This document shows, one piece after another, positions 16,598-25,092 of a DNA stretch of 39,246 nt. Origin of the DNA: SAR324 cluster bacterium lautmerah10 (GTDB lineage: Bacteria > SAR324 > NAC60-12). Below the pieces are notes generated by a model. The model ran no database searches. It was not told where the DNA came from and saw only the letters and a program-made list of their open reading frames with translations. The DNA lies in NCBI GenBank assembly GCA_001469005.2, contig LNZD02000009.1:1-39246 (forward strand), in the 5' to 3' direction. How positions within the stretch are numbered: the stretch's first letter is position 1; each line of letters begins with the position of its first letter. Made by a program: the position numbers and the translations under genes.

Positions 16598-17629
16598 ATG
16601 AAACGGTTTAAATTTTTCAATCACCCAATCTTCAGTGTCATCACTATTTTGGGTTTTCTTTTTCTGAATGCTCCAATCACTGCTGCCGAAGAAAAGGTTT
16701 TTGACGCCAACCCGGTTGTGGCAGAACTGGAAAATGTGCCGGTTAAACTTGAAGACCTCAGAAACAAAAAAATCTACGACCTCAGTCTGCAACTTTATCA
16801 ACAACTTCAGGAACGTTTGATTGTGCATACTCTCGAAAAACTCGAAAAGAAGCACAAAGAAATCAACAGCAAACCTGAGATTTCGGTAACGGAAGAGCAG
16901 ATACTTGCAATTTATGAAGGCAACAATTTAAAGGCTCGTGGCTCACTGGATCAATTTCGTCCTCAAATCCGACAGTTCCTGAAAGCACAATTAAGACAGG
17001 AAATGTTGCTGAACCAATACGGCTTAGCAATGGAAAAAGGATGGGTCAAAACCTATCTTGCTCCTCCTTCCGATTTTACCCAGGAAGCTCCCATCAAAAC
17101 CGCCTACATCCGTGGAAACCCTAAAGCCAAGGTGATGATTCTTGAATTCTCTGACTACCAATGTCCATATTGTTCACGCATCCAACCCACCATCCAGAAG
17201 TTGATCAAAAAATATGATCAAGATATTGCCTTTGGCTATCGCCATTTTCCGCTTGGATTTCATACCGAAGCAGATGAAGCAGCCATTGCGGTGGAATGTG
17301 CAAGGGAACAAAATCAATTCGAAAAGATGCATGAAATTCTTTACGAGAACCAAAAAGCCCAGTTTCCTGAAGATTTAAAAAAATATGCCCGTCAAATCGG
17401 CATCAAGAACAAGAAAAAATTTGACCAGTGTCTTGACAGTGACCGTTACCGTGGACTGGTTAATCAGGATATGGAAGATGGTGCCGGCCTGGGCATCAGT
17501 GGAACTCCGGGATTTTTCATTGGCCGATATGATTCCGTAAACCGCAGAATCAAAGGAGAACTACTTTCTGGCGCACAACCTCTTAGTGCTTTTGAAAATC
17601 TGATTGCAAAATACCTTGCCAAACCCTGA
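16598..17629 (+). CDS. Exported SurA-N-like/DsbA-family thiol oxidoreductase, 343 aa
   Basis: Residues 1-29 form a signal peptide with a likely cut after ITAA. Residues 35-150 resemble the N-terminal helical region of SurA/PpiC chaperones (VTEEQILAIYEGN, FRPQIRQFLKAQLRQ). Residues 165-343 form a DsbA-like thioredoxin domain: the redox motif is CPYC (Cys189, Cys192) and the cis-proline loop is ISGTPGFFIG. The protein should act in the periplasm, joining a chaperone-like part to disulfide exchange. Its stop codon overlaps the start of the hldE homologue by one base (TGATG), so the two are translationally linked. The redox partner is not visible. Confidence 0.88.
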   Translation: MKRFKFFNHPIFSVITILGFLFLNAPITAAEEKVFDANPVVAELENVPVKLEDLRNKKIYDLSLQLYQQLQERLIVHTLEKLEKKHKEINSKPEISVTEEQILAIYEGNNLKARGSLDQFRPQIRQFLKAQLRQEMLLNQYGLAMEKGWVKTYLAPPSDFTQEAPIKTAYIRGNPKAKVMILEFSDYQCPYCSRIQPTIQKLIKKYDQDIAFGYRHFPLGFHTEADEAAIAVECAREQNQFEKMHEILYENQKAQFPEDLKKYARQIGIKNKKKFDQCLDSDRYRGLVNQDMEDGAGLGISGTPGFFIGRYDSVNRRIKGELLSGAQPLSAFENLIAKYLAKP

Positions 17630-19035
17630 TGAGGCCTTCTAGCGAAACAGAACTGAGGCAAAGCCTAGCCGATATTGCAACCCCTCAGATCCTGGTGGTG
17701 GGAGATCTGATGCTCGATCGCTATTCCTGGGGCAAGGTTCATCGGATCTCACCGGAAGCACCGATTCCGGTTTTACAAGTTGCGCAAGACGATCAAAGAC
17801 TTGGAGGTGCCGGCAACGTGATGATGAATTTATCAGCATTGGGTGCCGAAGTGTTGGCCTGTGGAGTGACGGGAAAAGATGAAGCCGGAGAGATTGTACT
17901 GGGGCTGCTTCAGGAACAGGAAATTGATACTTCTGGAGTGTCACAACACCAGGACTACACAACGGTTCTCAAGCATAGGATGATTGCAGGACATACCCAC
18001 CTCTTGAGAATGGATGTTGATCCGCCCCCTGAAAGTGAGGTGCCTCAGGAAGAATTGATTGATTACCTGAAAAAGACGGTTCCCAAGGTTGACGCGGTAT
18101 TGGTTTCAGATTACGGAAAAGGCCTATTGGGAAACTCGGTGCTTCGAAACATTGCGGCAATGGGCAAAACACACAATATTCCGGTGCTCTGTGACCCACG
18201 CCGAAACACCAACTATGAGATCTACCAGGATTTCACCCTGATCAAACCCAACCGCTCTGAAACCGAAGCTGCTGTCGGATTTACTCTCACGGATCAGGAC
18301 TCGATCCTAAAGGCAGCCCAGAAGCTTAAAAATGAGTTGAATCTCGAATATGTCGTCATCAGCCTCGATCAGGATGGGATGCTCCTTTACCATCAAGCCG
18401 ATGACTATCAGTTCCTGAATCCCGAAACCCAGGAAGTATTCGATGTTGTCGGAGCAGGGGATATGCTGATCAGCGTACTTGCATTCCTGATGGCGGGAAA
18501 AGCAAGTATCGAGCAGGCAGGTTACTGGGCCCAGCTTGCAGCAGGTATGGCAATCCAGCATGTGGGAGTTGTTTCCTTCAGCCGTGCTGAACTTCTCCAC
18601 CGATTTGATTATGGAGAAACTTCCGGAAAAATAATGACCCTAGAACAATTACGCCGATCTCTGCCCCATCAGGAACTTCCACTGGTTTTCACCAACGGTT
18701 ATTTCGATGATGTCAGTGCCGGGCATCTTAAGTTTCTTCATCAACTGAAAACACTCAAAGGGTTCAATGTTGTGGCCATCAACAGTGATCGAAGCATTTC
18801 ACAACAAAAAGGTGCAGCACCCCTTCTCAATGAACGTGAGCGTGCTCTTCTCCTCTCAGCGATTGAATCCATTAACCGTGTCATCATCTTTGATGATATT
18901 GATGCTTCTCATTTGATCCGAACCCTTCGGCCCGAAATGATTGTCAAAGGGGAACACTATCGGAATCAATCCCTTCCGGAGCAAGAAGCCATTGATGAAG
19001 TGGGTGCCTCAATCGAATTTTTTCCAGAGTATTGA
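17629..19035 (+). CDS. HldE-like protein: heptose kinase with degenerate nucleotidyltransferase half, 468 aa
   Basis: The first 320 residues are a PfkB-type kinase like the heptose-7-phosphate kinase of HldE, with LMLDRYSWG, GGAGNVMMNL and the catalytic VGAGDM near residue 278. The last 120 residues match the ADP-heptose synthase half (VFTNGYFDDVSAGHLKFL, AINSDRS, MIVKGEHY). In E. coli the nucleotidyltransferase motif is HAGH; here it is SAGH, so the first catalytic His is missing. The protein also stops at FFPEY, just before the usual STTxII motif, about 20 residues short. The second activity may therefore be lost or altered. Heptose for lipopolysaccharide core is the expected pathway; a GT9 glycosyltransferase lies near 29 kb. 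Confidence 0.85.
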   Translation: MRPSSETELRQSLADIATPQILVVGDLMLDRYSWGKVHRISPEAPIPVLQVAQDDQRLGGAGNVMMNLSALGAEVLACGVTGKDEAGEIVLGLLQEQEIDTSGVSQHQDYTTVLKHRMIAGHTHLLRMDVDPPPESEVPQEELIDYLKKTVPKVDAVLVSDYGKGLLGNSVLRNIAAMGKTHNIPVLCDPRRNTNYEIYQDFTLIKPNRSETEAAVGFTLTDQDSILKAAQKLKNELNLEYVVISLDQDGMLLYHQADDYQFLNPETQEVFDVVGAGDMLISVLAFLMAGKASIEQAGYWAQLAAGMAIQHVGVVSFSRAELLHRFDYGETSGKIMTLEQLRRSLPHQELPLVFTNGYFDDVSAGHLKFLHQLKTLKGFNVVAINSDRSISQQKGAAPLLNERERALLLSAIESINRVIIFDDIDASHLIRTLRPEMIVKGEHYRNQSLPEQEAIDEVGASIEFFPEY

Positions 19036-19120
19036 AAAAATAATTCCCCAAATGACCAAACATATCATTCCTAAAACTTAGTTAAAATTTCAACAAACAT
19101 AAAAACCAACAAGAAAACCG

Positions 19121-20413
19121 ATGAAAATAAAAACTGAAGACATCCAAAACCTGGTAGAAACACAAAATAACTGGCGGGGAAGAGAATGTCTGAACCTGAT
19201 TGCCAGTGAAAATGCACAATCCCCCATGGTCAGAAGTATTGAATCGAATGATTTTATGGGACGCTACGCTGAAGGACATCCCAATACGGATTCGGAAGAC
19301 CGACGTTATTATGAAGGAACCCGCTGGATTGACGAGATCGAAAGGATTGCACAAGAGGAAATCATTGAACTGGCGAATTGCCGGCAGGCGGATGTCAGAC
19401 CCATTAGTGGAAACGCGGCCAACACTGCACTGGCTCTGGGCATTCTGAGGGGCGGAGATTCAGTCATCGTCAATTCTATTGAACAGGGTGGGCACATCAG
19501 CCATAACCCAATTGGCGTCGTGGGGCGGAGGATACAGAAAAGAGGTCAGGTTCTCACTCCTGGAAAAGACCATTCGATTGATCTCCACTATTGGCCTACC
19601 ACCCCTGATGGATATCATTTGGACGCAGATGCCTGTGTGAAACTTTTGGAAGATAAACGTCCCAACCTGGCGATTCTCGGCAAAAGTCTTTTTCTTTTTC
19701 CGGAACCGGTTAAGGAAATCGCAGAAGCATGTAGAAACATGAAAATACCATTACTTTATGATGGAGCTCATGTTCTTGGATTGATTCTTGGGGGATGTTT
19801 TCAGGACCCACTGGGTGAAGGAGCCCATTTCATCAATGCCAGTACCCACAAAACCTTTCCCGGGCCACAACGCGGAGTTATCCTAGGAAACCTTGAAGGT
19901 GATGAAGAAATGAAATGGTGGACCAGTATCGACCGAGGTGTGATGCCTGGGTCTTCAAGCAGCCATCATCTGCATACACTTCCAGGATTGGTGATTGCCA
20001 TCCGGGAAATGAAAGTTTATGGAAAAGCCTATGCTGAACAAACCATCAGCAATGCCAAAGCTCTAGGAAGAGCTCTTGATGAGGAAGGAGTAGATGTTGA
20101 AGCCAAGGAATTTGGATTCACCGAAAGCCATCAGCTTGCAGTCCGTGTCACCCGTTTTGGTGAGGCAAAAACAATTGCCCGGCAACTTGCAGAGCAAAAT
20201 ATCATCTGCAACTACAATCAGCTTCCGGGAGATCCCGATCCACGATACCCTTCGGGTTTGCGCTTAGGAGTTCAGGAAATGACAAGGATGGGAATGAAAG
20301 AATCAGAAATGGGAGAGATTGCTCAACTGATGGGTGCTGTCATGAAAGGCAAGGATGTACTTCAGCAAGTTGGAAGACTGCGGGAACAATTTACTGAAGT
20401 TCAATTCTGCTAA
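19121..20413 (+). CDS. Archaeal-type serine hydroxymethyltransferase homologue, 430 aa
   Basis: A PLP enzyme of the SHMT family (serine to glycine with one-carbon transfer to a pterin). Kept residues include LIASEN at the N terminus, RYAEG, GGHISHN, the Asp and His of YDGAHVLGL, the PLP lysine in STHKTFPGPQ (Lys244) and the carboxylate-binding Arg of SGLRLG. Two stretches, SLFLFPEPVKE and FQDPLGEGAHFI before the lysine motif, match Methanocaldococcus GlyA as I remember it and not E. coli GlyA (TTTTHKTLAGPRGG). An insertion follows RYAEG (HPNTDSEDRRYYEG). It could be the cell's GlyA or a paralogue with another acceptor. No ribosome binding site is obvious. Confidence 0.85.
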   Translation: MKIKTEDIQNLVETQNNWRGRECLNLIASENAQSPMVRSIESNDFMGRYAEGHPNTDSEDRRYYEGTRWIDEIERIAQEEIIELANCRQADVRPISGNAANTALALGILRGGDSVIVNSIEQGGHISHNPIGVVGRRIQKRGQVLTPGKDHSIDLHYWPTTPDGYHLDADACVKLLEDKRPNLAILGKSLFLFPEPVKEIAEACRNMKIPLLYDGAHVLGLILGGCFQDPLGEGAHFINASTHKTFPGPQRGVILGNLEGDEEMKWWTSIDRGVMPGSSSSHHLHTLPGLVIAIREMKVYGKAYAEQTISNAKALGRALDEEGVDVEAKEFGFTESHQLAVRVTRFGEAKTIARQLAEQNIICNYNQLPGDPDPRYPSGLRLGVQEMTRMGMKESEMGEIAQLMGAVMKGKDVLQQVGRLREQFTEVQFC

Positions 20414-20473
20414 ACCATTCCTTGAATCTGATCCGCCAAAAAAGGTTAGGATCTTAAAAAACTGGAAAAGAAA

Positions 20474-21688
20474 TCAAGATGCCATCGCTTCCATATTCTT
20501 GGTGGCGCGATGAAGATATTGGTTGATTTTCATCCTGGTAATGGTGTCACTGTCCCGAAATTTCAGATGCAGATCATATAATCCTCCTTTCGGAACGATG
20601 TTCATCACCGATGCTGCCAGGTCTCTCCTCAAGCTTGCTTTAGAAAGATGAAAAATGAGTACTTCTCCCTTTGTCAACCCCTGCAGATCGGTCATCTGTA
20701 ACTTCATCCCTCCTGAACTCATATCTTTGATCATTGCAGTGATTTTTTCCCTGTCCTGTTCCTCTGCTTCAAACTTGTGTTCCAAATCGTACTGGGCCTC
20801 ACTGACACGTTGAAATTCCATTTCCATATCCATCGGAACTCGTTCTGATTCCCTGATGGTCATTTTGCGGATATCCGAAGTCTGTTTCAGAATCACCGCG
20901 TTCATTTCATCTATCAGCTGATCCACAATTTCCAGATCAAACTCATAATCTGCATCATTGACCCTTCGAAGTCTGCAATGAAGGGAAGGAAACTGTTTTA
21001 AATTTGCGGGTCTTCTCTTGACTGTCGGGGGTTTGACATAGATGTGCGACTCATTGGCATCCAAGATGGAGGTCATGAACACCACATTCCGCGATTTGTG
21101 TCTGATTTCACACTCAAGTTTCAACCCTTTTTCGAGCATTTGAGTGTTCAGAAAGGGCACTTCCAGATTTTTATAGGAAAACTCCAAACTCCTTCTTAAA
21201 TCATACAATTGAGGCAGCAATTCCTCATCGAAACGCTCGGAATCCTTGAATTCTTGAGCTGTTTCTTCAAAGAGTTCACTGGAACTGATAACAGGAAGAA
21301 GATCCACCGGATCACTGGTTCCACACATGACTTCCAGAAAATCTCTAGCTTCCTGTTCAATATTTTTGTTCTCCAACTCGGTGTCCAAACCAAGTTGTGC
21401 CTGCTCATCAACGATGGCATCCAGCTCTTCCTGGGCCTGTTTTTCACGAAGGTATTTAACCCCAAAAAAACCTCCTACCGAACCGAAAACGAGAACGAAT
21501 AAGGTAATCCAGAAGGATATGGGCCATGTTGAAGGCGGAGGCATCGACTGAAAAAGATTCGATGTCTCAAGATCGCTCGTGCTGAAACTAGGTGTATTGG
21601 AGCGATCAATCCCACAAAGCATGAACCATAGGAATACTAAGCCTAATCCGGAAATGATTTTCTGAATTTTTTCTATCAGGTTTTCCAT
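20474..21688 (-). CDS. Membrane-anchored PilZ-domain protein, 404 aa
   Basis: Residues 8-26 and about 50-75 are hydrophobic segments (the second reads ITLFVLVFGSVGGFFG), followed by a charged cytoplasmic part. The central part looks like a YcgR-type N-terminal beta domain. The C-terminal PilZ domain has both cyclic-di-GMP binding motifs: RESER (RxxxR, near residue 280) and DMSSGG (D/NxSxxG). So it probably binds c-di-GMP at the inner membrane and may tune motility or surface behaviour; the output is not visible. Start: ATG at 21688, preceded by GGGGT; the frame extends to a TTG four codons upstream. It is convergent with the SHMT gene. Confidence 0.88.
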   Translation of the reverse strand: MENLIEKIQKIISGLGLVFLWFMLCGIDRSNTPSFSTSDLETSNLFQSMPPPSTWPISFWITLFVLVFGSVGGFFGVKYLREKQAQEELDAIVDEQAQLGLDTELENKNIEQEARDFLEVMCGTSDPVDLLPVISSSELFEETAQEFKDSERFDEELLPQLYDLRRSLEFSYKNLEVPFLNTQMLEKGLKLECEIRHKSRNVVFMTSILDANESHIYVKPPTVKRRPANLKQFPSLHCRLRRVNDADYEFDLEIVDQLIDEMNAVILKQTSDIRKMTIRESERVPMDMEMEFQRVSEAQYDLEHKFEAEEQDREKITAMIKDMSSGGMKLQMTDLQGLTKGEVLIFHLSKASLRRDLAASVMNIVPKGGLYDLHLKFRDSDTITRMKINQYLHRATKNMEAMAS

Positions 21689-21895
21689 GCCGACCCCCAA
21701 TCTAAAGAAATGCGTTGTTTTCTAATTCGTAACGAAAAATGGTCTCGAAATCAAGCCCAGCTGGATATTTTTTCCAACTGATTTTCTCCCAACAGATAAC
21801 TCCATGGGCGTGCAAACGTCAGTCCTCTGGTCGAAAAATGTCAATCCTTTGTGACCACATTTTTGAACCGACTTAAACGAAACAGAAAACTTCAA

Positions 21896-22762
21896 CTAGT
21901 TTTCTGGTGAGTAAACATCATAACTTCCCAGGATATGATAATTGAACATGCTGGTTTTCAGAACATCGAGGCAGGCTTGGCTCTCAGGAATGTTGTAGAA
22001 ATCAACATAGAAAACATACATCCAGGGAGTGGTTTTAGAAGGGCGGGACTCAAGCCGACAGAGGTTGATCCCAAAAAGGTTAAAAACACTCAGCATCTTG
22101 TAAAGCAATCCGGGACGGTCTTCCTGGAATTCAACAAAAAGTGCTGTTTTTTCCCGGGTAAAATCATAATCCTGAAGTTCTCCCCGGCTCTTCACGAGCA
22201 GAAAACGGGTTGTATTGTTTTTGAAATCCTGGATGTTCTCGGCAAAAAGATACTGAGGATGTTTCATCGCGAAGGAAACCGGAACAATTGCCGCAACCGA
22301 TTCATCACCCTGCTCTACTTTTTCCAAGAACTGTAACCCCGAATCAATGTTGCTTCGGGTGAACTGGGGGCTCACTTGAGGAAGGTTTTCAGCACTCCAT
22401 CGACTGGTCTGTTCAAAAGCCTGGGAATGCGTGTAACAGTTTTTGATCTCTTTGGGGTCTGCTGAAGCAAGCAAAGAGTAGGTAATTGGAAGACTGACCT
22501 CTCCTAAAATGACCAGATCCAAACTCACCAATGCATCCTGGACCTGGGCTACAGTTCCAGCAACCGAATTTTCAATCGGTACGACTGCGGCGGATTTAGG
22601 ATTTTGAGAAACCTGGAGGAGTGCTTCTGCGAAAGTACTGCTGTAACGAAGAAGATCGGGTTTTTTTTGAAAAACCCGTGCTGCCTCATCACTGAAGGTA
22701 CCTTCTGGACCTAAAGTGAAAATGGCTGTTGAATTTTTAAGCAAGTCAACAGGTGTAGACAA
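21896..22762 (-). CDS. pheA: Prephenate dehydratase with ACT domain, 288 aa
   Basis: Catalyses prephenate to phenylpyruvate in phenylalanine synthesis. The N-terminal two-thirds is the dehydratase (LGPEGTFSDEAA, VVPIENSVAGTV, the catalytic TRF motif in NNTTRFLLV). The C-terminal ACT domain has the phenylalanine-binding CRLESRPSKTTPWMYVFYVDF. There is no fused chorismate mutase, so that must be encoded elsewhere. The start is a TTG three bases after the rpmB stop codon; no ATG is available near the domain start. Expected to be feedback-inhibited by Phe through the ACT domain. Confidence 0.94.
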   Translation of the reverse strand: MSTPVDLLKNSTAIFTLGPEGTFSDEAARVFQKKPDLLRYSSTFAEALLQVSQNPKSAAVVPIENSVAGTVAQVQDALVSLDLVILGEVSLPITYSLLASADPKEIKNCYTHSQAFEQTSRWSAENLPQVSPQFTRSNIDSGLQFLEKVEQGDESVAAIVPVSFAMKHPQYLFAENIQDFKNNTTRFLLVKSRGELQDYDFTREKTALFVEFQEDRPGLLYKMLSVFNLFGINLCRLESRPSKTTPWMYVFYVDFYNIPESQACLDVLKTSMFNYHILGSYDVYSPEN

Positions 22763-22765
22763 GCT

Positions 22766-22960
22766 TTAGGAGGCAGCCAATGTTTTTCCGGAGCGAATGC
22801 AACTGGTGCAAACCCGGATTTTTTTGCGGTTTCCGCCTGGCTGAAGAACCCTCACATTCTGGATGTTGGGCAACCAACGGCGCTTGTTCCGGTTATGGGC
22901 GTGACTGACGCGGAATCCGTTACCGGGGGTTTTACCGCAAATTTGACATTTTAAAGACAT
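22766..22960 (-). CDS. rpmB: 50S ribosomal protein L28, 64 aa
   Basis: A short basic protein with the L28 pattern, including a CxxC (CQIC) at the start, SHAHNRNKRRWLPN in the middle and VCTSCIRSGK at the end. The two CxxC pairs indicate the zinc-ribbon form. It starts with ATG at 22960 and has a good promoter candidate upstream. It probably leads a short operon with pheA. Confidence 0.96.
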   Translation of the reverse strand: MSLKCQICGKTPGNGFRVSHAHNRNKRRWLPNIQNVRVLQPGGNRKKIRVCTSCIRSGKTLAAS

Positions 22961-22996
22961 CTTGCACTGAAAAATTGATTTTTAAAACTCATTATC

Positions 22997-23025
22997 TTAA
23001 TACAATTCAATTTTATTTCAATCAA
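22997..23025 (-). promoter_or_regulatory. Probable promoter for rpmB-pheA
   Basis: On the minus strand TTGATT (complement of 23020-23025) and TATTAA (complement of 22997-23002) are separated by exactly 17 bases in very AT-rich DNA. Transcription would start near 22990, about 30 bases before the rpmB ATG. Motif match only, but spacing and location are good. Confidence 0.5.
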
Positions 23026-23030
23026 AATTT

Positions 23031-24986
23031 TTATCCCTCCCCTCCCCCTGGATTAGAGTTAAAGCTCATTTGAACTCCTCCGGGATTTTGCTTCGGCAGG
23101 ATTCTCACCCTTTGGATCGCCTTGGTAGAAACTCGGTTGCCTCGGGCTTGAATCCCTTTGATAGCAAGTTCATCAAAGTGAAAGGAGTCCCGGGTTTTAC
23201 GAAGTCGTGGATGGGGAACAAGCACTACTTCAACGGAAATTCCTGTACCTTGACTAAGGTGAAGGATCTTTGCCTGCTTGGCCTGTTCAAAAAGCCGGTA
23301 TTCTTTTTCAAGAATGAATTTTTCCACCTTGAAGCGTTTCGCGTAGCAGATCTGACTTTCTCCCTCTGAGTAAATCACGTTGAAAATGGTGCTGGAGTCG
23401 AGTTTATCGAGGTGGATCAGATCTTTTCCGGCAAACAGTTTTTCAGGCACTCGGGTCAGTTGATAGCGTCCGTCACGATGAATCAGCAGGATTTTATCCA
23501 GGGAGGTGCATTGGAAAGAGTTCTCGGACTTCACTTTGGTTCCAAAAAATCCGCTGCTTCGGTCCCAGTAAACTTTTTGCTGTTCCAAAACCTCTTCCAT
23601 CCGCACCTCATCAAAGGTTTCGATTCGGGACTTGCGTGGGAAGTCTGCCCCAAACTGTTCTTTGAGCTTTTGGATATACTGGATGGTGTAGAGTTTGATA
23701 TTGCTCAGAGAACGTTTCAGTTCCCTGATTTTTTTTTCTAACTCCTTCAATTCCTTGAGCCCTGCCTGCTGGTCGAAGCGTGAAATCCTCTTGATCTGGA
23801 TCGTTAACAATTTCTCAATATCTTCCATGAGGATCGGTGCAGAGAGTTCTTCCGCAAGAGGCATCATGGCCTTTTCAACACGTCCTAATGCTTCTTCATA
23901 GCTTTCTGAGTCCTCCAGTTTGCGATAGACCTTTTCTGCAATAAAAAACATCTCCAATTTTTTCTGGTGCCATTGTCTGCGGGTTTTTTCCAAGGCCAGT
24001 TCGAGTTCATTCCGCAAAAGGTCTTTTAAATGTTCGGTATTGTGCCGGATGACATCATTAACCGATGAAAGAACGGGCTGATTGTTCCGGATCACCAAAA
24101 GGTTTACCGAAATATTCTGTTCACACTGGGTATAGGCATATAACTGCTTGATCAACTTATCTGTGTGATAACCCCGTGCAGTTTTTAACTCGATTTCAAC
24201 TTGATCGGTGGTGAAATCGTTGATGGAGGCAAGTTTGAATCGGTTTTTATTGACCGCATCCTGTATGGATTGGATCAAAGACTCCGTGGTGACTCCATAA
24301 GGCAATTCACGGATCACCAACGTTTTTTCATTGACCAGTTCCATCTTTGCACGAACCCGGACCTTTCCGTTGCCTTGACTGTATTGAGTGACATCCAATA
24401 AGCCCCCGGTTAAAAAATCCGGAAAAAGTTCGAAAGGTTGTTCTTCGAGATAGGAAATCTGAGCCTGCAGTACCTCATTAAAATTATGGGGAAGAATCCT
24501 GGTGGACATCCCGACGGCAATGCCTTCGGCTCCTAATAAAAGGGTCGCGGGAATTTTACAGGGAAGTAGAATAGGTTCCAGATTCCTTCCGTCATAACTT
24601 TCCGTGAATTCCGTCAGCTCCGGATTAAACAGAACTTCCTTGGCTAGGGGTGTCAATCGGGCTTCAATGTATCGTGATGCGGAAGCAGGATCTCCAGTGT
24701 AGAGGTTTCCAAAATTTCCCTGACGTTCAATAAAATATTCCTTGTTGGCTACCACCACCAGTGCGGAGGCAATCGATGCGTCTCCATGGGGATGGAGTTT
24801 CATTGTATCCCCAACGATGTTGGCAACCTTGTTGAACTTGCCGTCATCCATTTCCATCATCGTGTGCAAAATTCTTCGCTGAACCGGCTTCAACCCGTCT
24901 TCAATATCGGGGATCGCACGGTCTTTGATGACGTAGGAAGCATATTCAAGGAAGTTTTTGTCCAGCAGGGATTTGATGTATTTCAT
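23031..24986 (-). CDS. Type IIA topoisomerase A subunit, ParC/topoisomerase IV-like, 651 aa
   Basis: Breaks and rejoins DNA in a type II topoisomerase. The N terminus is LEYASYVIKDRAIPDIEDGLKPVQRRIL; the active-site tyrosine is Tyr106 in ASRYIEAR, preceded by QGNFGNLYTGDPAS. GyrA usually has LKPVHRR and AARYTEVR, so this is nearer ParC, and the TGDPASASRYIEARL pattern resembles enzymes from Bacteroidetes, Leptospira and Chlamydia as I recall. The last 170 residues form a beta-rich C-terminal part, shorter than the GyrA pinwheel, and lack a GyrA box (QRRGGKG). The partner ParE is not in the window, though GyrB is at 36 kb. No ribosome binding site is obvious before the ATG. Confidence 0.9.
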   Translation of the reverse strand: MKYIKSLLDKNFLEYASYVIKDRAIPDIEDGLKPVQRRILHTMMEMDDGKFNKVANIVGDTMKLHPHGDASIASALVVVANKEYFIERQGNFGNLYTGDPASASRYIEARLTPLAKEVLFNPELTEFTESYDGRNLEPILLPCKIPATLLLGAEGIAVGMSTRILPHNFNEVLQAQISYLEEQPFELFPDFLTGGLLDVTQYSQGNGKVRVRAKMELVNEKTLVIRELPYGVTTESLIQSIQDAVNKNRFKLASINDFTTDQVEIELKTARGYHTDKLIKQLYAYTQCEQNISVNLLVIRNNQPVLSSVNDVIRHNTEHLKDLLRNELELALEKTRRQWHQKKLEMFFIAEKVYRKLEDSESYEEALGRVEKAMMPLAEELSAPILMEDIEKLLTIQIKRISRFDQQAGLKELKELEKKIRELKRSLSNIKLYTIQYIQKLKEQFGADFPRKSRIETFDEVRMEEVLEQQKVYWDRSSGFFGTKVKSENSFQCTSLDKILLIHRDGRYQLTRVPEKLFAGKDLIHLDKLDSSTIFNVIYSEGESQICYAKRFKVEKFILEKEYRLFEQAKQAKILHLSQGTGISVEVVLVPHPRLRKTRDSFHFDELAIKGIQARGNRVSTKAIQRVRILPKQNPGGVQMSFNSNPGGGEG

Positions 24987-25092
24987 CTGGATGGTTCAGT
25001 ATTAAAAGCAGGCTAGGAAAAGATCTGTGGAAAAATGCTCAAGGTCCATTTGAGAAACAATGAAAGTTGATACAGAGTAGAAGAAACAAAGA

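Noticed and set aside
20427..20460. Possible terminator GATCC...GGATC between SHMT and the PilZ gene
   Set aside because: The stem is short, contains a bulge, and no T tract follows on either strand.
25026..25034. TGTGGAAAA, close to a canonical DnaA box, between serA and the parC-like gene
   Set aside because: A single near-match in a 39-kb window is not meaningful; no cluster of canonical boxes is seen there.
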